A DNA stretch of 64,000 bases from Leptasterias polaris (GCA_037783415.1 JAZGTN010000059.1:2294001-2358000), one strand, 5' to 3'. Shown: positions 1 to 14,245, numbered from the stretch's first letter. A program made the numbers and translations. Notes: generated by a model not told the origin, from the letters alone.

Positions 1-119
1 GTTGGGTAGGTACTAAATGAACGAGGAAAACAAAAAGCCCGGAAACGTGTTTGGTTCCTGACGCTGAGATCTTAATTAGTGGACATCTTTCAATCAAGCG
101 TGTTTTTTCTTCCACATAG

Positions 120-212
<93 letters not shown>

Positions 213-650
213 TAACCCTTCAACTTTGTTTTTACTGACAATAATGCAAGATAAAATTCCTGATATTTTCCCCATATTTATTAATCAAACACTGATTGGT
301 CCAGAAGTGGTCATGTGATACAGTTAGATTGGTTTAGAAGTGGTCATGTGGAGCAGTTGAGACAAGCTGATTGGTCTAGAAGTGGTCATGGGGTACAGTT
401 GAAACAAGTTGATTGGTCTAGAAATATTCATGTGGCACAGTTGAGACAAGCTGTATGATCTAGAGGTGGTTATGTATGTCATTACGATTGTCATTATTTA
501 CACTACAGTATGTCATTATTTACAATTCAGTTTTTTATTCTTTACACTACAGTTTGTCATTATTTACATTATACAGTTTGTCATTCTTTACACTACAGTT
601 TGCCATTCTGTACACTATAGTATGTCGTTCTTTACACTACAGTTTGTTAT

Positions 651-1355
651 AGACTGTGCAAGTCTTGCGCGCATTCGAACTTCCGGGACCATAGTGGTCC
701 CAACCATATGGAGTTTTACGTGGGCGAGATTTTGTTTCGTCAATTATTTTAGTTTAACGTAGTTTGTGACCTAGAAAATTATACATGTTGTTGGGAACGC
801 AATACTAAGTGATAACAAAATATGAAAGTAAAACCAATTCAACAATATAACGAAGAAAACCCGAGAATTAAACTTGACCTCAGCTTCCGGTTATTGCAAA
901 AAATTAAGAATTTTGTGCTCACCTCCGATCATAAAACTTATGTAAAAGCTTGTTTTGGATGCGCGATTATAATCGCCAGATGCTGTAATTGCAAAGCAAA
1001 CCCTTTTCATTGCAGTCTATGGTGTTGAGGCGTCGGCATTCCTCTTTAAACTGCGATACGGGTCAATTTAAAACCCGTTTGACCTTCACGAATCTGCGTA
1101 AGGGGTTTCTAAAAAGTTAACATCAAAAAAGCATCCTTGTCCCAGAGTTTTAATTTGTTTTTAATAATAATTAACACACTTTGGCGTATTTTTTTAAAAA
1201 GCTAAAACTAATTTCATGAAATTGTAATGATTTATTTTTGTTGTTCAGATTTTGTCATGAGATATAATTTAAAACAAAGATTTGATTTCAGAAATAAAAA
1301 TGTTCTTCGTTTGACGTGTTTTCTCGTTCGGATACGCGCGAGACTTGCACAGCCT
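651..1355. mobile_element. TIR element of 705 bp inside the minisatellite
   Basis: The left end AGACTGTGCAAGTCTTGCGC is the inverted match of the right end, which reads GCGCGAGACTTGCACAGCCT on the plus strand. The inverted repeats extend for about 28 bases with a few mismatches. On both sides the sequence resumes the 22-bp satellite in register, with AT next to each end, consistent with a 2-bp target duplication. There is no transposase-sized frame, so it is a non-autonomous DNA element. I cannot name the superfamily. Confidence 0.75.
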
Positions 1356-1453
1356 ATTCTTTACACTACAGTTTGTCATTCTTATTATATCATTATTTAC
1401 ACTAAAGTTTGTCATTTTGTACACTACAGTTTGTCATTCTTTACACTACAGTT

Positions 1454-2303
1454 CAGGGCTCGATTTAACCACTAGCCCAGCGTACAATCACTAGTCAAGA
1501 GTGCTGCGGGCTAGTCAAACGTGCTTCTAGGTAGCCCGGGCGGGCTAGTCAGAAATTACCAATGCAAACTTGTCCATTGCTACACACCAACGTAATAAAA
1601 TCATCTCGAAAAGTGCCGCAAAATGCTGACCACATTGCGATCACAATGTACACAACGCACGATCCCATGCGACACACACAAGCATATTGTTTCCAATTCA
1701 CAGGCTTGTAGTCTTCGCTATTTCGTTACTGTGCGTGCAACAATAAATGCAAGAAACATTGAACACTAGAGGGCATTTCAAACTGATGTGATAGCGCGAA
1801 AGTAATCGCCCTCTATTGATGAAATTACGCTATAGCATACAAAAACCGTAACAAACGCCTTGACCAAATAATTAACCTGTTTGCGCATGCTCAAGAAAAG
1901 CGGTTATTCCCCGACATTGCAATAATATTCTTCGCTGGTGTGCGCGCTCGCCATATAAACAGCATTGTCGTTGCTGGTACTCACGCACAATCCGTCGGCA
2001 GCATGGTGAACTTAGCACATTTCCGTGGAAATTTTTGCTTGTTCACAAAAAACTACAGATTGTTCAGGCTTCATTCTACCAAAATGACCGATTTAGGATA
2101 CCCTTGATGAACAAAAGAATATTTAACTGTATAATGTAAGATTTTTTCTTTCTGATTTTGTTTTGTTTTGTTGTACATGTATTTTGGGGGGTTTATTTTG
2201 GGGGGATTGTGCTCGGAATTTTGTTCTTGAATTTCGGGCTAGTCAAATGTATAGCTGATTAGCCCGGCGGGCTAATCAAGTAAAAAGGTTAGCGCAAGGC
2301 CTG
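1454..2303. mobile_element. hAT-like non-autonomous element (850 bp)
   Basis: The left end is CAGGGCTCGATTTAACC; the reverse complement of the right end is CAGGCCTTGCGCTAACC. Both begin with CAGG, a common hAT-type terminus. Subterminal motifs CTAGCCC and GGGCTAGTCA recur several times near both ends in opposite orientations, a typical arrangement of transposase binding sites. The minisatellite resumes on both sides with CAGTT shared, which may be part of the target duplication, although the surrounding tandem repeat makes its length ambiguous. No coding capacity is seen. Confidence 0.7.
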
Positions 2304-5300
2304 CAGTTTGTCATTCTTTACACTATAGTCCATCATTCTTTCTCTACAGAATATTATTATTTACTCTACAGTTTGTCATTATTTACAATACAGTATGTCA
2401 TTCTTTACACTAAAGTTTGTCTTTTTTTACACTATACACTGTACATGTACATGTAGTATATCATTATTTACACTACAGTTTGTCATTCTTTACACTACAG
2501 TTTGTCATTCTTTAGACTACAGTCTGTCATTCTTTACCTTACAGTATGTCATTATACAGTTTGTCATTCTTTAGACTACAGTCTGTCATTCTTTAGACTA
2601 CAGTCTGTCATTCTTTACCTTACAGTATGTCATTATACAGTTTGTCATTCTTTAGACTACAGTCTGTCATTAGTTACACTACAGTACATGTACAACATGT
2701 ACATGTATGTCATTCTTAACACTACAGTTTGTCATTAGTTACACTACAGTAAGTATATCATTCCTTACACTACAGTTTGTTTTTAGTTACACTACAGTTT
2801 GTCATTCTTTACACTACAGTTTGTCAGTCTTTACACTTCAGTATGTACTGTATGTCATTTTTTACACTTTCCAGTGAGCATGGTAAGAGCTCAGATGACA
2901 ACAAACATATTGTCAGAGTTCAGCTGCAAAAATAGTGCAAGTAGTCTTGCAAACATAAAAATAAATGCACTGTACTCTTGGTGTTGATAGTTTATCCTGT
3001 CACATTTTATTTGATAATGAAATCAAAAACGAAATCGGTCTTTGAGCATCAACCAGACATTCCTCTTGTAACATTAACTGACCAGAAATCTTTCCGTCTG
3101 CAAACCATTTACATTCCTCACCATGTGTGAGTTGGCTAAATAATACTGCCACCAATGGATGGTTTATGTTTCATTAGAGTTATCTCTCTCGGTGAAGTGT
3201 TGGAAAAGTTTCAATAAACTCCCAAGGAAGAATTTCTTAAGTTTCTTAACAAGTAAGCTTGTACCTGTACGTGCTTAGGGCCCTGTTTTTATATTTTACA
3301 ACGTACATGTAGGCCCAACTAAACAGATTGTGAATTCATAATTAATTTCCACATCTGATGCAGAATGGATTCCGCGTAATGTAGTTTGTAACAGATAGTT
3401 GAAGTCAATAACAGCATTTATGCGCCAAGACAGTTCTTTCTTGTGTACATACACTGCCGAAAGTGTGCAAATACTGCAAGGAAAACGTGAGCGGTTGGCA
3501 GCATTTATAGCTTCCAGATTCAACAAACCTGTTAATATAACCCTAGAGAGTATTAATTGCTACATGTAGACTCTACTACACGGCTGGGGTTATTTGTTCA
3601 TCTTGCAAGTTCCACTCAGTCAAACAAGCTGTTAAAAAAGATTTGACTATTACCATTACATGTATGACCATAGTGATAGTGCTGGTCTTGAATTTGGAGA
3701 GGGGGCTAGAATCCAAAAGACCGCAGGGCTTGTAGTAGCTGAAACTTTGTACTATGCCAGATTATTGTTATTTTTTTAAGACAAGAATCAAATTGAGAAA
3801 AACACTTTGTACACAGTTTGACATAGGTCCTATAGGGTTGTTTGTGTGTGTGTTTTATTGGTCAGTACGATGTACAATGTATGAGTTTTACTGCGAATGA
3901 TTACATCAAGTTAACTTTATGAAATGATTGTCTTACATTGTTCAAATTGTGTCATAAATCAATTCAAAACTCTACAGAATTGAAAGATGTTTATCAGACT
4001 CAAAGTCAACATTTGATTATTATTATTTTTTAATTGAAGATATTACTTAATGAGGTGTTATTGTTCAGTTTCAAAGCGCATGACCGCCAAATTTGTCCAG
4101 ACAGGAGTTGACTGGCCCTATGCTGAAATCATTGGCCTTGTGCGTATTGGTCAGTGTAACACTCAAGCCCTGTTGTGGAATATGAGAGAGTTCAGTGATT
4201 ACCAAAATGAACAACAAAATTAGTATAGTTATTTTGAGCCAATATCGGTTGGGTTATCTTTTTTGTTTCTTTTTTTAAAAATATTGTTTTTTTCAAAGAA
4301 ACTATATTGAAATTATTTCTGAAGTAAGTCATAGCAGGTCTCAGATCAGAGACAAATATTCATAATAATGAAAAAAAAGAGAAGCTATTAAATTTCTTAG
4401 TAACTACTTCTTGTCCGTTTTTCCATTTTCCCCTGCTTGGAATAAGTTGATGGCTAATTCCAATTTTATTCTGTTTTGTTTACCTTAAATTTCACTGCAA
4501 ACATAGATACTGCTTTCTATTACCAAATTATGTATAAAAGCCTCACCTACAAAGAGATACTGGCTGATTTGTATGGACGTCAACAAATGATATTCATGGG
4601 GAAAATCCATACAGTATTACATGCACTTTGGTTCTCAACAGCCAATTCCGAAAGCACCTGCTCCTTGAATGGTACATGTACATGTATTGTACAGTGTACA
4701 TGTATGTACTAGACTAGGCCAAAGGCTTTCAAATAAATGTACACACATGCACAGAAAGTTCTGACAAGAAACGTAATAAAGGACCACTTTGCAAATGCAG
4801 GGATGAGAAATTACAGACTTTTATCTGCATTCAGATTTTTCAGTCAGCCTGGTGAAGAAAATCAGCTGTTATTTTGTCCACATGTACATGTACATGATGT
4901 ATAAAGAAATTACATTTACACAGGGGCCTATTCTGTCAGCCATTTTTTTAGTCAAAATGTACGCAGATGAATTGACTCCCAAAATGGCTGAAATGGTAGA
5001 CATGCATTAAGCAGAGGTGGACGTGTTCAGCCTCGTTCATTGGGTCAATAGAGCTTGCTTGTCCATTCACATGTTGGAACACTTTTTAAGGTGGTTTTGT
5101 GGTGCTTTAAACAATATGGCAATGGTTGGAAAAACTGATGACGTTTTTGATGCAAAGTGGTAGCCTTGATTGTGTTTCTTGTCTTCTACCACATACACTC
5201 ATGGGTACACACATGTTTGTGTTGCAGTCACTGTGTGGATATTCCTTTGTTCTATACCCTTAAGGAAAATCCTATTCCTCAACACTGTGTGGACGTGTGT

Positions 5301-5883
5301 AAGTCCACATAGTGTTTCAAAACCCTGCCTTGTGTGGACCTCTTTCGTTCTCGGGTCCATACTTTGTATGTAATGCTTACGCATTGTGTGCCTACTGGAT
5401 CTATCCCTGAATTTTCAATTATACATGTATGTTTAGAATTATACATCAAAGTAACTCATACAAACCCTGTTGGCAATACACACTTGTTCAGGACAGGGTG
5501 TATCCTTTCACATTTGAATTAACACGTACATTGTATGTAAAGAACCAACACTTCAGGATCTAAATGAATATAGATAAGGGAATCAGTTACACAAACTTCA
5601 TCACGGAGTTGAATGTTTGCATGCATATATGTGCCCACAGTGTGCATCGGAGCTGATGAATGTCTGACACAAGCCAGCTGGCCTGTGGTTCCATCTCATG
5701 CTAGTAAATTTATAACCAAATGATTTGGGAGCGTTCTCGTAAGGAGTAGGCCTTTTTTTCGCCCTTGATACAAAGGCACCTCTATGAGAAATACTTAAGT
5801 TTGTTCTGGAACATTCGAGGGGCATCGAGGCAATGACCAGGGGTATATCGGGTAATAGACAGTTAAAACTTTGTTTAAAAGTT

Positions 5884-5993
5884 ATAAACCACAAGGGAAA
5901 CTGACTGGGTAAATTTTAATTCAATTTTTGGGGTGAACAAAGACAAAATGACACAATCGGGATTTGAACCTCTACCAACTGAGCTATCTAGCG
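5884..5993 (-). repeat. tRNA-derived SINE (family 1), shortened
   Basis: On the minus strand it reads TAGCTCAGTTGGTAGAG (a pol III A box), directly followed by GGTTCAAATCCCGA (B box). A tail with TTTACCCAGTCAGTTTCCCT and GTGGTTTAT follows, shared with the other family-1 copies in this window. The spacer normally between the A and B boxes is deleted, so this is a dead copy and not a tRNA gene. Confidence 0.8.
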
Positions 5994-6989
5994 TTAATGT
6001 TGATGGTCATGTTAATTTGTCAATGTCTGTGTTCAGGGGTGCCAGTTACATGTAGAAGCATCACACCCAAGTTTATGACACAACCTGGGAAGCAGTAGCA
6101 CAGGGACAGGGGATGCAAATTTGTATTTCAAACATTGAGTAATAATATAAAGTTAAACAAGAACTTTAGTATTTAAAAAGTAAACAACTTTTTCTGGCGA
6201 CTCTTGAATGAAGTTGAAGTGACCAATGTAGCTTGTTTACGTCTTCACAGTTTTCCTTGGTAAATGTGCGACTTCTCAACAGAGGTGATATAGTGTGAAC
6301 CGCTGCCATTTTTATACAAAAACAGGATTTTAAAAATGAATTGTTGTTGACAGAGGCGCATAAAGAACGAAGTCGGTTGACTGACATTTATCTCAATGTT
6401 GGCTACAGGAACAAAGTTACAATATCTGTCAACGCTGAAATTATATTGATAAATGAATGCTGGCTCTATCTCCATAATCGGTGAAGACGGAGATTACTCT
6501 GAGCTTTTTATGAGAGCCGCTTGTATAAATTCTTAATCCCAGATGTTGGGAGCCACTTCCTGGAACGAAGTGTCGTTGAAAAGATGATAGATTAGAAGGG
6601 ATGCCGGCGCAGGTGTGGTGTTGTTTGTTAACCTGGCTGGACCCGGAACAAGAAAAAGGCCCACCATCAGTCAACGGTGTTGCTCTTTATCGCTTCACAA
6701 AGGGAAAAGAGAGGCAGAATGCCACCTGTAGTGTATCATTTCTGGAAATAAGCTATTCTCTCGTTTCCGTCCGTGGGTTGAAACGGAGACCTCTTCATTG
6801 TCAGGAAATCATATTTTAAATAAAATGAATTGAAGGACAAACAGTAGAAGGTCATTTTGAAGGAATGGTAGATGAGTGGTCCTGGAAGATTGTCTTTGGT
6901 GAAGCAAATAATAGTCGTATAAATGGTGCTTTTTCAAGCCAAGTTCATGTTGGCCCCTCAAAGTGCATTACATTATTACTATGTAAAAT

Positions 6990-7140
6990 AATAAACCACA
7001 AGGGAAACTGACTGGGTAACTTTTTAAATGATTTTTTATTGAACAAAGACAAATTGACTAGAGTGGGATTTGAACTAATGACCTCCGGATAAATGTGCTG
7101 GCGCTCTACCACCATGACCACCTGAGCTATCAAGCCCTAT
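6990..7140 (-). repeat. tRNA-derived SINE (family 1), near full length
   Basis: On the minus strand it starts at 7140 with a degenerate A box (GATAGCTCAGGTGGTCATGG), then GGTAGAGCGCCAGC, a B box AGTTCAAATCCC, CTCTAGTCAATTTGTCTTTG and the tail ending GTTTCCCTTGTGGTTTATTA. The head looks like a tRNA with an insertion in the D arm. It is the same family as 37154-37294 and 48251-48470. Confidence 0.82.
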
Positions 7141-7260
7141 GTTGGCGGTCTCCCTATTTTGCCAATATAATACCTCAGTATAAAGGTTACATCTCAACTC
7201 CTTAAGAGTATGCATCACCGGCAACTAAACAGACACACAGTATAAATGGTGTAATAATAG

Positions 7261-7910
<650 letters not shown>

Positions 7911-8689
7911 TGAATTGAAACAAGCTCCTTGGAATGTTATTTATTTGATGTTTATGATTGGTTTTAAAAACTCTTTTGAGCAATCTAGAGCATTTGAAAT
8001 GGTTTTATCAAAATTATTTTTGATAATTTTTAGATTACTTTTTAGTGCGTATCAGCCCACAATTCACATGTATCGGCCCCAATATGCTAACTTGTGCAAG
8101 GGTAGAACCCTGAACCCCATCGTCATCCAACTTGTTTGTAAAATATAACTATAATTTCTTTAATTGATAAGTGATCCCTACATGTAGCTGTCAGCCTGTC
8201 CATTGTCATCTTTCTTATTTTGTCTGTCCAACAGGGATTGTAAGAGTGATTTTCTTCACTTTTTTTCCTACATACAGTGTACATGTACTTACCTTAAGTA
8301 TTAATATACACATAAGTTCTTTTTTAATTGATGATACGTGTACTACAATTTTTTAAATAATAATATGACTCGATGTTGTCAGCAGGCAAGTAATTAGTGT
8401 CTTCTATAAACTAAGTTCAATTCACACTTGATACAATTTTCCCAGGGACAAATGAACACTTTGTATTCCAAACCAAGCGTTATCTTGCTCAACCCTACTC
8501 TAAAGCAGGGATACCATGAGCTTGTGTTTAATAGACAGTAGAGTTTAAACAGCAAATGTCGCCCTCGTGTGGTAGAGCACAACGTTCATTGGATGCAATG
8601 TTTGTTTTCCCGAGTTAGAGATTTAAAGTCTTACCATCAAAAAGATTTAAAGTATATATGTTTCCTCTGTCAACAATATTTTTAAAATA

Positions 8690-8960
8690 AAAGTAATAAT
8701 GGGTATTTATATAGTGCCTTTAACAAGATCAAAGTGCTTCACAGCAAATTTAGAATCTGTAGCAGAAGCTTAACGGAAATTCAAAAAGAGGAAGGTTTTG
8801 AGAAGGTTTTTAAATATCTGAATTAAAGAAGAGACTCTGGTATGAACAGGGAGTTTGTTCCATTCCCTAGGTCTGGCTAAAACCGTATTTCAGTATGGAA
8901 ATCACTGAGGGAGAAGAATGAGGCAAATCGCTCATCTTAATACATCTTTAGGATGTATTG
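8690..8960. repeat. Dispersed repeat with GGGTATTTATATAGTGCC
   Basis: The stretch starts TAATAATGGGTATTTATATA then GTGCC, followed by CAAAGTGCTTCACAG. From memory, this wording is a common interspersed repeat in sea urchin and other marine deuterostome genomes. Only one copy is in the window, so the limits are approximate. Confidence 0.4.
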
Positions 8961-9016
8961 GATTCCTCAACTATCAGTCCTTTAAATACATTTGGGCCAT
9001 GGATTTGCTGTTCCTT

Positions 9017-9212
9017 GGCCCAATTTCATAGAGGCGCTTATCTCAAACATTTTGCTTAACAGTTTCAGCTGAGCAAAACATAAGCAGGATACCAATCAAA
9101 GAATGTACATTACCTGCAATGTGGTATTTTTGGCTGGTAGCCTTAATCTGGTAAGCACATTTTTGTTGTGCTTGGCTACTTTTTGTGCTTAAGCAGCTCT
9201 ATGAAATCGGGT
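9017..9212. repeat. Foldback MITE (GGCCCAATTTCATAGAG family)
   Basis: The left end GGCCCAATTTCATAGAGGCG pairs with the right end TGCTTAAGCAGCTCTATGAA. The interior carries TGGCTGGTAGCC and GTGCTTGGCTACTTTTTGTG. The whole stretch of about 195 bp can fold on itself. It is the same family as 19633-19824 and the GPCR-flank copies. Confidence 0.75.
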
Positions 9213-10781
9213 TGTGGTTGTCATCAGTGAAGTATGTTATCTGTCCTTGTCATGCCCGTTTGGTAGAAGTCTGTGACTTCTGATTCAGTAGTCAATTTTT
9301 TGTTTTTTCATCCGGTTTCCCAATTTGTAGAAAAATCAGTCCTTGAGTTTTTATCAGACCTGTTTGGAGATTTAGATTGATTCATGTTTGATAAGTCTCG
9401 TTGTAATCCATCGTCACACTCACACCGTCACCAAGGTTGCCGAGATAGTCCATCCGCTCATGTACGTGTGAAGTTGGTGATGCAGTGGCTTTAGGTTTTG
9501 AGGACAACCTGGTTGCTGTATGTTCACTATGAACTCATTCACAAAATGCTTCCTGTTCAATCTTCTTAATGTTGCAATGTGTATTTTGTTTGATGAGGCC
9601 CTATACAGTACACATACATGTATAATGTTTGTCCTCAGTCTGGCTTGAAGGGTGTTACATGTATGTCTTGGCTCACATGAATGTTCAATGTACATACATA
9701 CTGGAAGTTCAAACCTTCATTTTGTAAGGAAAGTGAGTGCAATCACTCTCCTCCACACTCCTTAATCTTGTCTGAGGAGTGCTATAAAGTGCACTCCTTT
9801 GAAATCTAGGAACAATTTTATTCACAGTTGGAAATTAACTACCGATTTGGCCAGTATTTGCTTTGATTATGTTGCAAAAACAACAATCCGGCAATCTAAT
9901 CCTACAATCTGATACACAGGTATGAAGAGTCAAAGGTACATGTACATATATTTGTGTACACGGTACATGCTAAAATTAAACATTACAAACAGTCAGAAAA
10001 CATGTTTTCATTTCACTTTTGAGACTAATGTATAAAATTTGATTCTAAGGAGTGTAAACGGCTCTCCTTTAAGACCAGCTTGAACGAAAATGGCAATAAG
10101 TGATCTTCGCTGACATTCTTTTAAAATGTTTTCACTCAATATGGAAATTGAGTTCACGTGAGAGTAAACAGATTTTAATTGTGAAAAAAAATCTCATTCT
10201 GAATACCCTTCTCCTGCGCTTTTCATGTTGCGTCATTTGTTGGAGCTACGTTTTGTATAGCTATTTTTTAGTGTAAAAATAACAAAGTTTCAGTTAAATG
10301 GTACAGAAACACATTAAAAGCAAATTAAAAAAGCATTCCTGTTGAAATTTTCTTGTTCAAGTACATGGTGTGTAGGTGTTTTTTAGTTTTTAACTGTTTG
10401 AGTTGAGCAGTTTATAGAGTACAACAACTCCAGACCTTTATTTGAAGAAATAGCTCCCTCCTCGTATTTCTGTACATATGTGTTAACACTTAAAACATCT
10501 GTGTTGTGCAGCATTCTCAGGTGTGGTGAATGTCTTGCTTGTATATTTATTAGCATACATGTGCAGTAATGTTTGTAGAAAAACATTCTTAACGCCTGCG
10601 TAGAGAGTTCCCCCCGTTATACCCTGCACTGAATGGATGCTGTGAGTGAATACTGTAGCATCATTCCACGCACAAGTCCCCCCAAGAAGGATCCTTGTTT
10701 GCAGTGGATGAAATCAATGCAGTGCCTCTGCTTGAACCATCTGCTGGTCCCTGGGTATTTAACCATTGGCCCATAGTGGTA

Positions 10782-10800
10782 CCCCCCCCCCCCCTCCCCC
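10782..10800 (+). repeat. Poly-C tract
   Basis: A run of 13 C, one T, then 5 C. It is one of several long homopolymeric C or G tracts in the window. Confidence 0.9.
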
Positions 10801-11454
10801 AGCCACACTTCTATTCTCTCTGATCCTGATCATTTTATTGGCTTTCTCATTGCCGTCCTGATGAGTTTGCAACGTCATGCGAGAAATGACGGGTCCACCG
10901 AAGCGGAAACTTATCTCTAAGCAAGTTTGCCCTGAACTAACACCCCTTGGAATAGCATTGATGCGAGAATGAAAGAAGAGCAACACCCAGTTCACTGGAA
11001 ATGCATCACCTGTAGATTACTGTGCTCTTGGGGGTTGTCTGCTTTGCCAAGTCTTTGAGTTTACTTTTTTTAAGTAACACTTCCCCCCCCTCCTTTTTCT
11101 GTTTGTTTATTTGTTATGGGGTTACAGTTGCAACTTCACTTATTTGTTTAGAAAAAAACAAACAATACTGTTTGCCCTAACCAGTAACACTCAAAGCCTT
11201 CATAATCCAACAGCATGTTTTGTTTGATTCTGTTGGCCCGATGAATGTACATGTACTTGTACTTGTAAACTGACCATGCTTTATGTGGGATCAGGCATGC
11301 CACCATAATCAGAGTCCAATGCTTTGGGTGTTGAGTTTTCACTTAGTGTTGGATCTTGTTAATTTTAGAGTGAGGAAGGATCCTGGTATTGTAAATCACT
11401 CAGGGGAGGTTGCTCTGTAGCTTGAGGCAAGTACAATTACATGTATGGGAAAGA

Positions 11455-11545
11455 TGGGTGGTCTAGTGGTATGAGTTCTGCTCAAGAATGGCAAAGGTTG
11501 TGGGTTTGAATCCCACTCTAGTAATAGATGGATTTTTTTTTAACA
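11455..11545 (+). repeat. tRNA-like SINE head
   Basis: It reads GGGTGGTCTAGTGGTATGAG (A-box-like) and, about 45 bases later, GTGGGTTTGAATCCCACTCT (a perfect B-box hairpin). The acceptor stem does not pair and no CCA-adjacent discriminator pattern is visible, so I call a tRNA-derived SINE head rather than a gene. It belongs to a different family from the others in the window. Confidence 0.5.
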
Positions 11546-13063
11546 GGACCCAGTGAAAATACTGAGTATACAGTGCTTTACACACATACATGTAGGTGTA
11601 TGGGTAAATCACAAACAACCTTCTTTATCCCTGATCTGCAAATTTAACAGCTAATGTAACATTCATTTACTGTTTTCTTAAAATGTGAATGCCTAAATGT
11701 TTTTAAGATGCTGTTTTGTTTACAGAAAACGCATACATGTAACAGTCGTATACTGTTTTCTTAAAACATGAAAGCCTACATGTTTTCACCAGTATTTAAT
11801 GATTTGTCTATGACCGCCACAAATATAGTGCTGGATGGCATATTGATTAGTACGTATTTTATTTTTTAAAGTTCATGCTTTTCCTCGAGTAAACCCACAA
11901 ACCTTTTCAAAAGTGCAGATTAAAGTTGACGTTGGAAGTGTCCATTTACACTGCGGCCCCAACCTTTGTGTAAGAATTCAATTTTAATCAAACTGCACTG
12001 ATGGTGTCGGAGGGTGAACAACCATCGGGCAGATGTTTTCAGACTGCTTTTGTGAGCCCCCCAATGTCCGACATGGGTGCATATATAGATATCATCCTCC
12101 CTAAAGAGAGAAATTTATCGACACCCTAAACATTCCAACGCGACGGCAGGCTTCTTGATGATCGGTTGCACTTTGGTGGAAATATGACCCCTTGCCTTCA
12201 GTTTATTTTTATTTGGTTCTGAACTGAGACCCCGGCCAAACGGGTTCATTGGGACAAAGAGGCCCAATACTCAAACCAATTTGACAAAACCTGCCAATCC
12301 AACATGGACTCCCACACATATGTGTATGTATTGGAAAACTTTTTTTTTTTTTAAGTCAACAAAATTATAAGAAAATACACGATTCCGAAGCATTAAAAAT
12401 AGCTCAACAAATCATCACTGTTTTCACAAAGAGGCACTTTAGCCCCTCCACGTCCAAACTTTGATGTTTTGAGAAAATTGCATTCGAAGTTTAAACCATT
12501 TTTGAAATCATTGTTTCAGAGACTGTTGGTGACTTGATTTTTGACATTCTACTAACCATAGTAATGGTTCGCCAAAGTCTTGCAAATCTGTTAACATTAT
12601 TTTTATCATACAAGTAGCAACTTTTATAAATGAGTAGAAGAATTATTTAATAAGACTTTCTCTTTGTGAGATTGCCTGTGTAAAAACTGATTATTGGCGT
12701 GATTGGTAATATATAAAATGAACAAACAAGGTCTGTGTGCAGAGCGTCAAGCACAAACCAATGCATATATCAAAGTTGCACTTTGTATAAACTGTGAACT
12801 TATCTACATGTTGTTCATGCAAACTGTCGCTTCATAAAAACTCAAATTCTACAGGACTCATTTTTAGTACCATGCTGTACATGTATACATGTACTTGATA
12901 AGGGGAAAAATTGGCTAATGGGAGTTTGTCACTTTGTGAAAACTCTTAGTGTAAGTTTAAGATTTTGTCAATGCACTACTTACATGTAGTGTCATAATTA
13001 TATAACTATTACATTTTAAGATGTGAAACTTTGAGGTGGTCAGGTTGGTGTGGAGGTTTCTTT

Positions 13064-13087
13064 CCCCCCCCCCCCCCCCCCCCCCCC
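13064..13087 (+). repeat. Poly-C tract of 24 bases
   Basis: An uninterrupted run of 24 C, the longest homopolymer in the window. Confidence 0.95.
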
Positions 13088-13305
13088 TTCCACTTGTGTG
13101 ACCCGAGTCTAATCCTGCCGGGGGAACTATGTGGATTGGTCTTTTAGTCCCTACTAGACTGCTTGGGTTTTCCCTGGAATCATTCTCAGGGGTTTTCCTC
13201 CCACATCTAAAACTGAAACTTCCTTCCTTGTCTTCTCCATTGGGTTCTTGGCTTGTACAGTGGTTAAGTTGCTTTTCTGAGAGTCCTTGGCTTCACAACC
13301 AGAAT

Positions 13306-13346
13306 AAATGAAATGAAATGAAATGAAATGAAATGAAATGAAATGA
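13306..13346 (+). repeat. Pentanucleotide microsatellite (AAATG)n
   Basis: About eight tandem AAATG units. The reverse-strand reading gives a FHFIS peptide repeat, which is not a gene. Confidence 0.95.
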
Positions 13347-13789
13347 GGCATTGCTAGTGCCAATGAAAACATCCAAGATGTGTACAAATTTGCAAAACTG
13401 TATGACGTTTGACAGAAGTGAAAACGGTGACGAAATGAGAAAAGTAGCTCTAAAATCTGTCATTCAACTCTGACTGACTCCATCGCATTCTTGTTACCAA
13501 AAATAACCTAGATTAGGCAAACTGTTTTCATTGTGCACTTGGGCAGTGATTTGCCAACATATCCTACGATGTAAGTCATACCTTTGAGGTAGGATTACTC
13601 CATGGGAAAAAATAGTCAGTCAGTAGACTTTTTTGGATAGCAAGGACTATTTAGTATTTTTATCATAAAAAACTTTGAAATGGAGATGACTCTAGAGTTA
13701 GTGAGAGGGGAGGAGGGGAGGTAAGATGAGATACTTAGTTGCCAGAAGGGATTTTGTCAACTACATGTAACTATCCTGTCTTGTCTTGT

Positions 13790-14153
13790 CTTAAAGGGTG
13801 TTTACAATATTGGTAAAATTGAAAAAACAGATTTGCACATAACTTACATGGTATAAAGATGGTCATGGTGGAAAACTTCCCGTGAAATGTTTTTGCTTGA
13901 AATGCCATAGTTTTTAGGAAATGAGTAAAACAATAGTCTTTATCCTGCAGGATAAAATCTGATGTTTGAAAAAAGTTTAAACATATACATGTAACAGGGT
14001 TTTTCACTGTTTTCTCATGACTCCGAAGACCGATTGAGCTTAAACTTCCACTGGTTTGTTATTTCATGTACATGTATATGTTGGGACACATCAAGTGTGG
14101 ATACATGTACATCATGTATTTGGCAATTACCAATGTTGTACACACCCTTTAAG
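13790..14153. mobile_element. TIR repeat, CTTAAAGG family (364 bp)
   Basis: The left end CTTAAAGGGTGTTTACAATA is mirrored by the right end, whose reverse complement is CTTAAAGGGTGTGTACAACA. Both continue into TTGGTAA. The interior has GACCGATTGAGCTTAAACTT and TTTGTTATTTCATG, shared with 45703-46087 and 27217-27589. It is a non-autonomous element. I recall very similar sequence as a high-copy repeat in sea star genomes. Confidence 0.8.
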
Positions 14154-14245
14154 ACGCACTGGAAAGCATTGACTTTTACTGCAAGTGAATCCATGGTCCT
14201 GTAAGCCTGCGATGAAGCCTTAGCATGCATCGTGTAGAAAAGATA

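Larger units (their letters stand above)
478..2875 (+). repeat. 22-bp minisatellite in three blocks
   Basis: The repeat unit is close to TTTGTCATTCTTTACACTAC plus AG, 22 bases long. Blocks lie at about 478-650, 1356-1453 and 2304-2875. The last block has a higher-order pattern at about 2494-2680, where variants with TTTAGACTACAG, TTTACCTTACAG and a shortened CATTATACAG recur in the same order. The gaps between blocks are two inserted elements, 651-1355 and 1454-2303, so this was one array. Because 22 is not a multiple of 3, the array gives stop-poor reading frames that are not genes. Confidence 0.9.

Noticed and set aside
466..2987. Frames in the first 3 kb (CHS, LQFVIL repeats)
   Set aside because: Translations of the 22-bp minisatellite.
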